A stretch of 56,349 nt of DNA from Flavobacterium sp. (GCA_018401995.1 JAGYJR010000012.1:1-56349); one strand, 5' to 3'. Positions 46,072 through 55,187 are shown, counted from the stretch's first letter. Translations and numbers: made by a program. The notes: generated from the letters alone by a model not told the origin.

Positions 46072-47496
46072 ATGTTTAAAAACTACCTATTTTATTTGTT
46101 GCCCCTCTCGATCGTAACACTTTCAACACTTTCCTCTTGTAAGAAAGTTTTTGAAGAAGACAATTATGTGGCTTATTTCGGTGGAGAAATTGTCAATCCT
46201 CAAAATAATTTCATTTTATTTCTAAAAGACAATGAAGTTATTGACACGATTTATTTAGATTCCAAAAATCGTTTTTTACATAAATTTGATTCTTTAGCTC
46301 CAGGTTTGTACACTTTTAAGCATTTGCCTGAATATCAATATGTTTATTTTGATAAAAATGACAGTTTAATGGTTCGGTTGAATACGCATGATTTTGACAA
46401 CTCAATAGCTTTTTGTGGTAGAGGAGATGAGAAGAACAATTATTTAATAGAAAGTTATCTCAAAAACGAAAAAGACAGATCTTACCTTTATGACATATTA
46501 GATGAGGACGTTGAAGTATTTGTTCAAAAAATAGACTCAAGTTTTCAATTGAGACAAAAAGATTATAATAAAAACAAATCAGAAATACAATGGAGTGAAT
46601 CTTTTGACAAGGTTGCTATAGCTGAATTAAATTGCAATTATTTTTACAAAAAAGAATTATATCCATATGTGCATCAATACAGAACTGGAGAAAAAATACA
46701 AAAATTACTACCTGACAACTTTTACGATTACAGAAAAAATATTGATTTCAATAACTCCGAACTAACCAACTATTCACCATTTATAAAATTTGTAAATGCG
46801 ATGTTAAACAACATCACACATGCTACTAATGAAGGCGTATATAATGAGATGTCATTAGAAAACAACATTCACAAGTTAAATATTGCTGATACTTTAATTA
46901 AAAACTCACAAACCAAGAATGTGATTTTAAACAATATTGCTTACATGTATCTTTTAGAAGACCAAAACATGTTCAAAAATAAAAAGTTTATTGACCGTTA
47001 TTTGGAACTTTCAACCGATAAAAAACAACAAGAAGAAGTTTCAAAAATTTCAAACGCAATTCAAAATCTGAAGGCAGGTAGTTCTATTCCAAATATAAAA
47101 TTAATTACAACAAATAATGAAGTTGTTACTATCAAATCAACAATAAATAATAAAGAAACAATTGTTTTCTTTTGGACTTCTCATGCTGAATCTCATTTAA
47201 AAGCAGTACATCAGAAAGTAATTGAGCTGAAGAAAGAATTTCCTAACTTAAACTTTGTCGCCGTTAATATTAATGATACGAATGAAAATTGGATTAAATC
47301 ATTAAATAAGCACAATTTACAAAAACAAACACCTTTTGTAACTCAACTAAAGGCTACCGACTTTGAGGTTATTAAAAGAGATTGGGTAATTACAAAAGTA
47401 CATCGTGCTATGATTTTAAATCCAGATGGTACTATAAAAAATGCATTTGTGAATTTATTTGATTTGAATTTTAAAAATCATTTGGAGAAAAAATAG
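46072..47496 (+). CDS. TlpA-like thioredoxin-fold lipoprotein without redox cysteines
   Basis: 474 residues from the ATG at 46072 (a TTG three bases earlier is also in frame). The lipobox is STLSSCKK (Cys at about residue 24). The first 120 residues resemble the DUF4369-type N-terminal domain of Bacteroidota TlpA proteins; a long helical part follows; the C-terminal thioredoxin domain (from about 345) reads TIVFFWTSHAESHLKAVHQK where an active enzyme has W-C-x-x-C. Both cysteines are missing, and the cis-Pro loop is also altered. It should be redox-inert and may bind partners or peptides. Confidence 0.82.
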   Translation: MFKNYLFYLLPLSIVTLSTLSSCKKVFEEDNYVAYFGGEIVNPQNNFILFLKDNEVIDTIYLDSKNRFLHKFDSLAPGLYTFKHLPEYQYVYFDKNDSLMVRLNTHDFDNSIAFCGRGDEKNNYLIESYLKNEKDRSYLYDILDEDVEVFVQKIDSSFQLRQKDYNKNKSEIQWSESFDKVAIAELNCNYFYKKELYPYVHQYRTGEKIQKLLPDNFYDYRKNIDFNNSELTNYSPFIKFVNAMLNNITHATNEGVYNEMSLENNIHKLNIADTLIKNSQTKNVILNNIAYMYLLEDQNMFKNKKFIDRYLELSTDKKQQEEVSKISNAIQNLKAGSSIPNIKLITTNNEVVTIKSTINNKETIVFFWTSHAESHLKAVHQKVIELKKEFPNLNFVAVNINDTNENWIKSLNKHNLQKQTPFVTQLKATDFEVIKRDWVITKVHRAMILNPDGTIKNAFVNLFDLNFKNHLEKK

Positions 47497-47502
47497 AATA
47501 AT

Positions 47503-47530
47503 AAAAAAGGGAACCAATTGGCTCCCTTTT
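47503..47530. terminator. Bidirectional terminator
   Basis: Stem AAAAAAGGGA-CCAA with TTGG-TCCCTTTTTT, one internal mismatch and no free loop beyond the centre, between convergent genes. Confidence 0.85.
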
Positions 47531-47547
47531 TTATTGTATGAAGTAAA

Positions 47548-48204
47548 TTACTTATTTCCTTTTTCGTAATCTGCAATAAATTGCGCAATCCCAATATCCG
47601 TTAATGGATGTTTTAATAATCCTGTTATAGAAGATAAAGGTCCAGTCATTACATCTGCACCAATTTTAGCACAATTAATTACGTGCATCGTGTGACGAAC
47701 AGAAGCTGCTAAAATTTGAGTTTCAAATCCGTAATTATCATAGATTTGACGAATTTCATCAATTAAGTTTAAACCATCTGTAGAAACATCATCTAATCTT
47801 CCTAAGAAAGGTGAACAATACGTTGCTCCCGCTTTTGCAGCTAACAAAGCTTGACCAGCAGAAAAAATTAATGTTACATTTGTTTTAATTCCTTTATCTG
47901 AGAAATATTTACATGCTTTTACACCTTCTTTAGTCATCGGCAATTTCACTACGATTTGTTCGTGCAATTCAGCAAACTCCTCACCTTCTCTAATCATACC
48001 TTCCAAATCCATTGCATTTACTTCTGCACTCACATCACCATCAACAATATTACAAATATCTACATAATGCTTAAGGATATTGTTTTTTCCTGTAATGCCT
48101 TCTTTAGCCATTAAAGATGGGTTTGTTGTAACTCCATCTAAAATCCCTAATTCTTGTGCTTCTTTAATTTGTTCTAAATTAGCTGTGTCAATAAAAAATT
48201 TCAT
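47548..48204 (-). CDS. Transaldolase / fructose-6-phosphate aldolase (short type)
   Basis: 218 residues of the TalC/MipB family, which transfers or cleaves three-carbon units of sugar phosphates in the pentose phosphate pathway. The Schiff-base lysine is in [13 protein letters not shown] (residue about 86); [16 protein letters not shown] opens the barrel and [11 protein letters not shown] and [10 protein letters not shown] close it. Small transaldolases and FSA-type aldolases cannot be told apart by eye; in Bacteroidota this form usually acts as transaldolase. It stands alone. Confidence 0.93.
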   Translation of the reverse strand: MKFFIDTANLEQIKEAQELGILDGVTTNPSLMAKEGITGKNNILKHYVDICNIVDGDVSAEVNAMDLEGMIREGEEFAELHEQIVVKLPMTKEGVKACKYFSDKGIKTNVTLIFSAGQALLAAKAGATYCSPFLGRLDDVSTDGLNLIDEIRQIYDNYGFETQILAASVRHTMHVINCAKIGADVMTGPLSSITGLLKHPLTDIGIAQFIADYEKGNK

Positions 48205-48655
48205 CTTGTTTTAAATTTTATTTGTTGTGTGTTGTTATGAATTGCAAAAGTAAGAAATCCCAAATTAAAAAAAGCATAAAAATAAAAAACCGCTTCAAGT
48301 AGATTGAAGCGGTTAGAAAATTTAATTGCAAGATTTATGCTTTTTCGTTTGAAGTTGATTTTACAGCTAAGTTGTAAATCACTATCTCTGTTCAGCTTAT
48401 AATCAACATCAAATTCTTCATTAAGAAATTTACTTTTAAATACAATCTTTTGATTCATTAATATTCCAATTATACAATTTGATTTTACTTGCATTGGTTT
48501 ATTTTTACCAGAATCTTTATCAAAATCAAAAATATAACATTTGATGAACTTACAGATTTCACATCACAATTTTTGATGCCCTTTTCTTTTCTTTTTTAGC
48601 TGCAATAACATTTCCGCATGCAATTGTTATAGTAAAAATGTATGAAAAATAGTTT
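48205..48655. other. Region with a possible remnant of a small exported protein (minus strand)
   Basis: 450 bases between transaldolase and the dehydrogenase. Just after the dehydrogenase stop, the minus strand reads FSYIFTITIACGNVIAAKKEKKRASK, like a lipoprotein or Sec signal but without a start codon and soon ended by TGA; further on a different frame gives QKIVFKSKFLNEEFDVDYKLN. A terminator at 48288-48314 closes it. It could be a frameshifted small gene or simply the 3' untranslated region. Weak evidence. Confidence 0.3.
48288..48314 (-). terminator. Terminator on the minus strand
   Basis: Perfect 11-bp stem AACCGCTTCAA (48288-48298) with TTGAAGCGGTT (48304-48314), followed on the minus strand by a T-rich run. 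It probably ends transcription coming from the dehydrogenase. Confidence 0.88.
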
Positions 48656-49459
48656 TTAAAGCTTATAATGATTCATCAACATTTTTTCATAAACAGTATC
48701 AGGTAAAATGCGCTTTAAAACTATAGAAAACTTCTGCATAAAAGCACCTACTTTATAATGCACTTTTGGATGATTTTCTTGGATAATTTTAAAAATAGCT
48801 TCACCCATTTCATTTGGATTACTTCCACTATCCACGTGTGTGTTCATTTCACTTAAGACATTACCATAAACCGTTTCGTAAGCAGAACCTTTTATTATTG
48901 GAGCATGATAACGACCTGCTGCAATATTGGTTGCAAAATCACCTGGCGCAACATTGGTAATTTGAATTCCAAATTGTTTTACTTCCATTCGCAAGGCTTC
49001 TGTTACCAACTCCAAAGCACCTTTAGAAGCCGAATAAATTCCACGATAAGGTAATCCCATATAACCTGCAATTGAAGTAATATTGATAATCAAACCTGAA
49101 TTTTGTTTACGCATTTGAGGTAAAACCGCCTTCATAACTTCTATGGGACCAAAAAAATTGACTTCGAAATTATTGCGCATCTCATTCGTTGGGATTTCCT
49201 CAATGGGTCCGGTTATTCCAACACCTGCGTTATTAATAACTACATCAATTTTAGTTTCTTTTTGAATAACCGTTGCAATTGCGCTTTGAATAGTTTCTGG
49301 ATTTCTAACATCTAATGCCACTAACGGAAATTTTGAATCGGTATAATGCTCTGGATTTCTACTAGTTCCGTATACGATATAAGCTTTTGAAAGTAAAAAT
49401 TCGCCAATAGCTTTTCCAATTCCAGAGGATGCTCCAGTAATAAAAACAACTTTACTCAT
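48656..49459 (-). CDS. Short-chain dehydrogenase/reductase
   Basis: 267 residues from the ATG at 49459; the frame is open 20 codons further but homologues start at SKVVFITGASSGIGKAIG (residues 2-19), the NAD(P)-binding fingerprint. The structural NNAGVGITGP lies near 82 and the catalytic YSASKGALE (Y-x3-K) near 152. Substrate unknown; the classical type with a TSRN after the first strand suggests NADP preference. The SRP RNA lies upstream on the same strand, 76 bases before the start. Confidence 0.93.
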   Translation of the reverse strand: MSKVVFITGASSGIGKAIGEFLLSKAYIVYGTSRNPEHYTDSKFPLVALDVRNPETIQSAIATVIQKETKIDVVINNAGVGITGPIEEIPTNEMRNNFEVNFFGPIEVMKAVLPQMRKQNSGLIINITSIAGYMGLPYRGIYSASKGALELVTEALRMEVKQFGIQITNVAPGDFATNIAAGRYHAPIIKGSAYETVYGNVLSEMNTHVDSGSNPNEMGEAIFKIIQENHPKVHYKVGAFMQKFSIVLKRILPDTVYEKMLMNHYKL

Positions 49460-49536
49460 GTTTATTTTTTGATTGGTTACGAAGGTATGAAACTTTTGGG
49501 CATAAAAAAATCTCCACAAAGGAGATACATTTTAAA

Positions 49537-49635
49537 AAAATGGCAAGCGACCTACATCGCACCGCTACAACCGCTTACCCTTGCTGCGTTCCCACCCTGG
49601 GGGAGTCTGCAGGAGCTGGTCGTGTAGGACTTGCC
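49537..49635 (-). ncRNA. ffs: Signal recognition particle RNA, small bacterial type (4.5S-like)
   Basis: About 100 bases read on the minus strand. The 5' GGCAAG (from 49635) pairs with the 3' CTTGCC (49547-49542), closing a long hairpin that ends in a T-run. Near the tip is the conserved Ffh-binding core GGGTGGGAACGCAGCAAGG with the tetraloop-like GGAA-type apex, flanked by complementary arms (CCTACACGACC with GGTTGTAGCGG and GTAGGTC). It binds Ffh to target nascent membrane proteins. It is G+C-rich against an AT-rich background, and a perfect promoter lies upstream. Open frames across this stretch are not genes. Confidence 0.93.
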
Positions 49636-49639
49636 GCTG

Positions 49640-49669
49640 CAAATATACAAACTTTTTATATTTTTGCAA
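49640..49669 (-). promoter_or_regulatory. Perfect housekeeping promoter of the SRP RNA
   Basis: On the minus strand TTG (49669-49667), exactly 19 bases, then TATATTTG (49647-49640), five bases before the predicted 5' end of the RNA. It is a full match to TTG-N19-TAnnTTTG and supports a Bacteroidota host. Confidence 0.88.
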
Positions 49670-49724
49670 GGCAATTGCAGCTTTAAAAAATCGTTGTATA
49701 TTGTACTATTCAAAATTAAATACC

Positions 49725-50801
49725 ATGAAAACGCTTAAGCTATTCGCTTTCATATCTTTAGGATTCTTATTCAGCAATTGTGAAGATGATAAAAATGCCT
49801 TAAATAATTTATTTTCTATCGATACTAGTCAATTAAAGCAAGTATATTCGTTAGAAGATGAAATTATTGTATCTATTAAAAACGACCAAAACAAAGCGGT
49901 AGATTCAATACAATTCTTAATTAACGGAAGTAAAATTGGTACTACAAAAGCTATTGGTACTGTTACTCATAAATTTGAAACAGAAAAGTTAGGAAACCAA
50001 AAAATTGAAGCAGAAATATTTGTTGGAAAGCACTCTGTTGTTGTGGAAACGAATGTTATGCTTTCTTCCAATGTGGAACCAAAACTGCTAAAATATACAA
50101 TCGTAAATACCTATCCGCATGATATTACGGCTTACACACAAGGATTGGAATTTCACAGAGACACCTTATATGAAGGAACTGGAAATGGCGCTGGAAATGG
50201 AACTGGAAAACGCGGAACCTCAAGTCTTAGAAAAGTGAATTACAAAACGGGTGAAGTATACAAAAAAGTAGAATTGGCACCAATTTACTTTGGTGAAGGA
50301 ATCACAATTTTAAATAACAAAGTGTATCAATTAACCTACCAAAACAATGAAGGTTATATTTATGATGCAGATACTTTCAAAAAGCTAAAAACGTTCCCGT
50401 ATTTTAAGAAAATGGAAGGTTGGGGATTAACCAATGACGGAGAAAAATTGTACATGTCAGACGGAACGGAGAAAATTTATATTTTGAATCCTGAGACTTT
50501 GGACAAAATTGATTACATCAATGTTTACACGAAAACAGCAAAAATTGAAAGCTTAAATGAATTGGAATGGATTGACAATAAAATTTGGGCAAACATTTAT
50601 GGTCGTGATGCTTTGGCAGTTATTAATCCTAAAAACGGTGCAGTTGAAGCTGTATTGAATTTAAGTGAACTAAAGAGTAAAGTTACCCAACATCCCGATA
50701 TTGATGTTTTAAACGGAATAGCGTATAATCCAAGAACAAAAACCTATTTTGTAACTGGGAAAAATTGGGATAAAATGTTTGAAATTACTGTTGAGAAATA
50801 A
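49725..50801 (+). CDS. Glutaminyl-peptide cyclotransferase, lipoprotein form
   Basis: 358 residues from the ATG at 49725; the frame is open to 49581 but that part is antisense to the SRP RNA. The signal has a lipobox (LGFLFSNCEDD, Cys at about residue 19). After an Ig-like N-terminal part, the plant-type glutamine cyclotransferase propeller begins at residue about 125: DITAYTQGLEFHRDTLYEGTG, then GEGITILNNKVYQLTY, GWGLTNDGEKLYMSDG and NELEWIDNKIWANIYG, with IDVLNGIAYNP near the end. It converts N-terminal glutamine of exported proteins to pyroglutamate, which matters in Bacteroidota because signal peptidase often leaves Gln at the mature start, as many exported proteins here show (FGQ). Confidence 0.92.
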   Translation: MKTLKLFAFISLGFLFSNCEDDKNALNNLFSIDTSQLKQVYSLEDEIIVSIKNDQNKAVDSIQFLINGSKIGTTKAIGTVTHKFETEKLGNQKIEAEIFVGKHSVVVETNVMLSSNVEPKLLKYTIVNTYPHDITAYTQGLEFHRDTLYEGTGNGAGNGTGKRGTSSLRKVNYKTGEVYKKVELAPIYFGEGITILNNKVYQLTYQNNEGYIYDADTFKKLKTFPYFKKMEGWGLTNDGEKLYMSDGTEKIYILNPETLDKIDYINVYTKTAKIESLNELEWIDNKIWANIYGRDALAVINPKNGAVEAVLNLSELKSKVTQHPDIDVLNGIAYNPRTKTYFVTGKNWDKMFEITVEK

Positions 50802-51483
50802 TATCAACATATCGATTCCTAAACCTTGCCATGAAAATTGGGAAGCAATGACACCTGCCGAAAAAGGAAGGTTTTGTAGCGTTTGTTCGAAAACAGTTTT
50901 GGATTTTACCAAAGCGTCTGATAAAGAAATAGTAAACTATTTAAGTAACAACAAAAATGCTTGCGGTAGATTCTATAATCATCAATTAGATCGAGATTTA
51001 ATGGTTCATAAACCTAAAAAATCCTATTGGTTTTTAGCTAGTATTTCCTTGCTTGGTTTTTTAGGATTGAATAACTCAGTTGCATTAGCACAAAATCCTC
51101 CAAAAACTGAACAAACAGAAACAAAAAAAACAAATCAAGATACTATAAAAATCGTTTTTCCTCAAAAGAAAATAACTGGAGTAGTTTCTGATGATTTAGG
51201 ACCAATGCCTGGAGCTAATGTTGTCATAATAGGAACTAATTTTGGAACTACAACAGATTTTGATGGCAATTTTACAATAGAAGTTGAAGAAGGTCAAAAA
51301 TTGCTTATTTCATACATTGGATTTCATAATAAAGAAATAATTGTTGATTCAAATACACAACATGTTTCAGTTAAACTTGAAGAAAATTTAGATTTGTATA
51401 CTACTGGAATAATTGAAACAGGTTACAAAAAGAAAACCTTTTTTGGCAGACAAATTCAAAAAGTTAGAAATTGGTTTCGTTAA
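50791..51483 (+). CDS. Membrane protein with N-terminal cysteine motif and CarboxypepD_reg-like domain
   Basis: 230 residues from a TTG at 50791, overlapping the cyclotransferase end by 11 bases, so probably coupled. The N-terminus IPKPCHENWEAMTP, then GRFCSVCSKTVLDFT, has three cysteines and a histidine that could hold a zinc ion. A single membrane segment (FLASISLLGFLGLNNSVAL, residues about 83-101) is followed by a linker and a carboxypeptidase-regulatory-like beta domain (ITGVVSDDLGPMPGANVVI, then TTTDFDGNFTIEVEEGQ, LLISYIGF), the plug-type domain seen before TonB-dependent receptors. Function unknown. Confidence 0.85.
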   Translation: MRNNINISIPKPCHENWEAMTPAEKGRFCSVCSKTVLDFTKASDKEIVNYLSNNKNACGRFYNHQLDRDLMVHKPKKSYWFLASISLLGFLGLNNSVALAQNPPKTEQTETKKTNQDTIKIVFPQKKITGVVSDDLGPMPGANVVIIGTNFGTTTDFDGNFTIEVEEGQKLLISYIGFHNKEIIVDSNTQHVSVKLEENLDLYTTGIIETGYKKKTFFGRQIQKVRNWFR

Positions 51484-52443
51484 TTAAGAAACCAATTTCT
51501 TTACAATATCTTTTACTGGTAAAATAGCTTTGGTATCTTCAATACTTGGTCCAGCTACCCAAACGGTTTTATAAGTAACTTGAGTTGCGGCTTTTTCCGT
51601 AGCTTTCATTCCAATGTAAAAACGAATCATTTTTACCCATTTTTTTAAACTTTTGTTTTTATTTAAAAGTGTTTCTAACCAGGTTTGTTTCGTTCCTACT
51701 TTTTGAACATAGGGTGTATTGATTACGGTACATGGTGTTCCCGAAATACGTTCGGTCATTACAATATCTTTGGCTCCGTAATCCACACAAGCTTGTTTGT
51801 AATCCTCAGAAACACCTGATTCTTCAGACGCAATAAATGGACTTCCAACAGAAACACCAATAGCACCATAACTTAACATGTTATCCAAATCAGCCTTATT
51901 CCCTACTCCCCCAGCTGAAATTACGGGTAACGAAGTGTTTTCGTTCAGTTCCTTAATTAATTGTTCAGGATCAATGTTTCCTCTATGACCTCCAGCTTGG
52001 TTATTAACGGCAATTATTGCATCTGCTCCTAAACTTTCTACTTTTTTGGCAAAGGCTAAATCGGTAACGTCACAAAAAACTTTTATTCCTACTTTATGAG
52101 CTTCTCTTATCGTTTCTTCAGGTGAACCTAATGATGTGATAATAAAATCAACACCTTCTTCACACAAAACACGTAATTGCTCTTTGTATTTCACATTCGA
52201 TTTGTTTACAATTAAATTGTATCCAAAACTTCCACCAGCCACTTTATTTGTTTTTAACTCTTTTACTGAAACTCTCAACTCATCCAATGTACGATAATTT
52301 AAAGCCGGAATACAACCTGCAATTCCACTTTTCATTCCTTCAATCACCATTTTAGTATTGGATACTAAAAACATTGGCGCCATAATTATAGGATGTTGAA
52401 TTCCTAGTAAATCAGTTAAAGTTTCTTTTTTCATTTTTGACAT
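51484..52443 (-). CDS. Nitronate monooxygenase family flavoprotein
   Basis: 319 residues (or 316 from the second ATG). An FMN-binding TIM barrel: PIIMAPMFLVSNTKMVI at residues about 18-34, DAIIAVNNQAGGHRG with the active-site histidine near 155, LPVISAGGVGNKADLD near 178 and VSVGSPFIASEES near 200. The family oxidises alkyl nitronates or acts as an enoyl reductase (FabK); a helical C-terminal extension fits nitronate monooxygenase better. It ends one base after the convergent gene at 51483, with no terminator in between. Confidence 0.92.
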   Translation of the reverse strand: MSKMKKETLTDLLGIQHPIIMAPMFLVSNTKMVIEGMKSGIAGCIPALNYRTLDELRVSVKELKTNKVAGGSFGYNLIVNKSNVKYKEQLRVLCEEGVDFIITSLGSPEETIREAHKVGIKVFCDVTDLAFAKKVESLGADAIIAVNNQAGGHRGNIDPEQLIKELNENTSLPVISAGGVGNKADLDNMLSYGAIGVSVGSPFIASEESGVSEDYKQACVDYGAKDIVMTERISGTPCTVINTPYVQKVGTKQTWLETLLNKNKSLKKWVKMIRFYIGMKATEKAATQVTYKTVWVAGPSIEDTKAILPVKDIVKKLVS

Positions 52444-52580
52444 AATTTAATCCAAATATACAAAAATAAATACTATGCGTGCATATAAATTAAAAATTAC
52501 ATTTAAAATTTAAATTGTGATAACAGTTGTTAAAATTCTTAATAAAATCATAATTCGTTTATTATAAAGCGTAAAAAAGA

Positions 52581-52588
52581 TAAATTTG
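52581..52588 (+). promoter_or_regulatory. Probable -7 element of the metalloprotease gene
   Basis: TAAATTTG matches TAnnTTTG, 20 bases before the start codon; TTA rather than TTG is found 19 bases upstream. Confidence 0.4.
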
Positions 52589-52608
52589 AAAAAAATAACC
52601 AATTTCTC

Positions 52609-55149
52609 ATGTTAAGAAAAATAACTTTATTAAGCTGCTGTTTGCTGTTTCTAGTAACTCTAGACGCTTCAGCTCAAAAGAAAAAAAAGAAAGGAAAACA
52701 ACCAACACCGGTTGCAGTTTCTGCAGATGCAAAAAAACCTGAAGCTAAAAAAGAACCAAAACCTTACAACAAGGTAATTGATTCTACAGCTGTAACTCAA
52801 CAAGGTTTAATTGATGTTCACAAAGTAGGTGACAAATACTTATTTGAAATCTCTGATGAATTGATTGGCAAAGAAATTATGACCATTACTAGATATTCCA
52901 AAACACCAGCAGGTGGAGGGATTTTTGGTGGTGAAGAAGTCAATCGTCAAGTGATTCGCTTTGAAAAAGGGCTTAAACACAACATTCTAATGCGTTCGAT
53001 TACTTATGTAATTGCAACTCCAGACGAAGACAAACCAATTACAAAAGCCGTTCAAAACTCAAGTGCTGATCCAATTATTGGAAACTTTGAGGTTATGGCT
53101 TATAAAAAAGATGGAAAAGAAATCAAAGGCTATGTTGTAGACATGACGGGTACTTTTGATTCAGACAATCAAGTTTTTTCATTAAACCCAATGAACAAAC
53201 AAATGCTTAAAATTCAAGCATTTCAAAAAGACCGTTCATTTATTCAAAGTATTAAAAGTTTTCCTATCAATACAGAAATTAGAACCGTTAAAACTTTTAC
53301 AACAGTACCAAGACAAATTTCATTATCGCCAACACCAAGAATTGGAACAGATTTACCTGCTGGTTTAGATGCTGGAGTGGTTACTTTTGAAATGAATACT
53401 TCTATGATTTTGTTACCAGAAAAACCGATGCGTAAACGTCCTTTTGACAAACGAGTTGGTTATTTTGCAAATAGTTATGAAGTTTTTGAAGAAGATTCTC
53501 ATAAAGCGGACAGAGATGTTTTTGCTGTTAGATGGCGTTTAGAACCAAAATCTGAGGAAGATGCAGAAAGACAAAAAAGAGGTGAATTAATTGAACCTAA
53601 AAAACCTATCGTATATTATATTGACCCAGCAACACCAGAAAAGTGGAGATCTTTCATCAAGCAAGGAATTGATGATTGGCAGGAAGCTTTTGAATTTGCA
53701 GGTTGGAAAAACGCCATTCGTGGTGAATATTGGCCAGAAAACGACCCAACAATGAGCTTAGAAGATGCACGTTTTTCAGTTCTACGTTATTTCGCAGCTG
53801 GAATTCAAAATGCATATGGACCAAATGTACATGACCCAAGAACAGGTGAAATCTTAGAAAGTCACATTGGATGGTATCATAACATTATGAGCTTGTTGCG
53901 TGATTGGTATTTGATTCAAACGTCAGCAGTTGATCCAGCAGCAAGAAACATTAAATTTGATGATAAACTAATGGGTGAATTAATCCGATTTGTTGCTGCG
54001 CATGAAGTGGGACACACTTTAGGTTTACGTCACAATATGGGTGCAAGTTTTGCAACACCTGTTGAAAAATTAAGAGATAAAGACTTCCAAAAAGAATTTG
54101 GTCATACCTCATCAATTATGGATTACGCTCGTTTTAACTATGTGGCGCAACCAGAAGATGGTGTTACTGATTTATTCCCAAAAATTGGTGATTATGACAA
54201 ATGGGCTATCAAATGGGGTTATTCGTACTTCAAAGATGCTAAAGATGAAGATGCTGAAAAAGCTATCTTAAACGAAATGACTAAAGACGCTTATAAAAAT
54301 CGTCGCTTGTGGTTTGGAACAGAAACAAATCCATATGATCCAAGATCACAAACTGAAGATTTGGGCGATAATGCCATGAGAGCTTCCGAATATGGAATAA
54401 AAAACTTGAAAAGAATTTTACCCAATTTAATTGAATGGAGCAAAAGAGATGGAGAAGACTATACGGAACTAAATGGCTTATACAATTCATTAACGGGTCA
54501 ATTTAGACGTTATATGGGTCACGTTACTAAAAATGTAGGTGGAATTTATGAAACACCTAAAACATCCGACATGGAAGGTGATTTATACGAAGTAACTCCT
54601 GCTGCTATTCAAGCAGATGCTGTTAAATTCCTAAATGAACAATTATTCAAAACGCCAAATTGGTTATTAAACCAAACTGTTATGACTAAAATTAGTCCAG
54701 AAAATGGTGTTGAAGCTATTAAAAGTATTCAAGACGGAACGTTATCTAGTTTATTGGCTGGAGACAGAATGGTTCGTTTAATGGAAACTTCTTCTTTAAA
54801 CAAATCGAATTATTCAGTAGATAAGTTAATGACAGATTTGAGAAAAGGAATTTTTTCTGAATTAAGAACCTTCGCTCCTATTGACATTTACAGAAGAAAC
54901 CTTCAAAAACTATTCGTGAGCAAATTAATTGATGCCATGAAAGTGGATAAAAATGCTTCTGTAACCAACTTCAACAGAAGAAGAATCAATTTAAGCGAAA
55001 CTGATTTACCATCAATTTCAAGAGGGCATTTAATTGAGCTTAGAAATCAAATGAGAATGGCTTTACCATCAACTTCAGACCGATTAAGTAAGTTCCACTT
55101 ACAAGATTTAATTGCTAGAATTGATCAAGCCTTAAAACCAGTCAACTAA
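52609..55149 (+). CDS. Exported zinc-dependent metalloprotease (DUF5117/DUF5118 type)
   Basis: 846 residues. The signal peptide (ITLLSCCLLFLVTLDASAQ) is followed by a very basic KKKKKKGKQP stretch. The N-terminal DUF5118/DUF5117 region (about 45-380) includes GLIDVHKVGDKYLFEI and YFANSYEVF. The catalytic domain has the metzincin motif HEVGHTLGLRHNMG at residues about 465-478 with a downstream SIMDYARFNY Met-turn near 503, so three His ligands and the Met-turn are present. The C-terminal 250 residues are helical. Members are found in Bacteroidota periplasm or surface; the substrate is unknown. The cysteines of the signal could also make it a lipoprotein, but no good lipobox follows. Confidence 0.92.
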   Translation: MLRKITLLSCCLLFLVTLDASAQKKKKKGKQPTPVAVSADAKKPEAKKEPKPYNKVIDSTAVTQQGLIDVHKVGDKYLFEISDELIGKEIMTITRYSKTPAGGGIFGGEEVNRQVIRFEKGLKHNILMRSITYVIATPDEDKPITKAVQNSSADPIIGNFEVMAYKKDGKEIKGYVVDMTGTFDSDNQVFSLNPMNKQMLKIQAFQKDRSFIQSIKSFPINTEIRTVKTFTTVPRQISLSPTPRIGTDLPAGLDAGVVTFEMNTSMILLPEKPMRKRPFDKRVGYFANSYEVFEEDSHKADRDVFAVRWRLEPKSEEDAERQKRGELIEPKKPIVYYIDPATPEKWRSFIKQGIDDWQEAFEFAGWKNAIRGEYWPENDPTMSLEDARFSVLRYFAAGIQNAYGPNVHDPRTGEILESHIGWYHNIMSLLRDWYLIQTSAVDPAARNIKFDDKLMGELIRFVAAHEVGHTLGLRHNMGASFATPVEKLRDKDFQKEFGHTSSIMDYARFNYVAQPEDGVTDLFPKIGDYDKWAIKWGYSYFKDAKDEDAEKAILNEMTKDAYKNRRLWFGTETNPYDPRSQTEDLGDNAMRASEYGIKNLKRILPNLIEWSKRDGEDYTELNGLYNSLTGQFRRYMGHVTKNVGGIYETPKTSDMEGDLYEVTPAAIQADAVKFLNEQLFKTPNWLLNQTVMTKISPENGVEAIKSIQDGTLSSLLAGDRMVRLMETSSLNKSNYSVDKLMTDLRKGIFSELRTFAPIDIYRRNLQKLFVSKLIDAMKVDKNASVTNFNRRRINLSETDLPSISRGHLIELRNQMRMALPSTSDRLSKFHLQDLIARIDQALKPVN

Positions 55150-55153
55150 CAAC

Positions 55154-55185
55154 AAAAAAGGTTTAGCTCTCGCTAAACCTTTTTT
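55154..55185. terminator. Bidirectional terminator
   Basis: Perfect 14-bp stem AAAAAAGGTTTAGC (55154-55167) with GCTAAACCTTTTTT (55172-55185), loop TCTC, between convergent genes. Confidence 0.94.
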
Positions 55186-55187
55186 AT

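Noticed and set aside
48201..48494. 97-residue minus-strand gene between the dehydrogenase and transaldolase
   Set aside because: The frame runs through a strong terminator hairpin and into the transaldolase leader, so at least its C-terminal third is not coding.
49581..49724. N-terminal 48 codons of the cyclotransferase frame
   Set aside because: They are antisense to the SRP RNA, and a good lipoprotein signal starts at the ATG at 49725.
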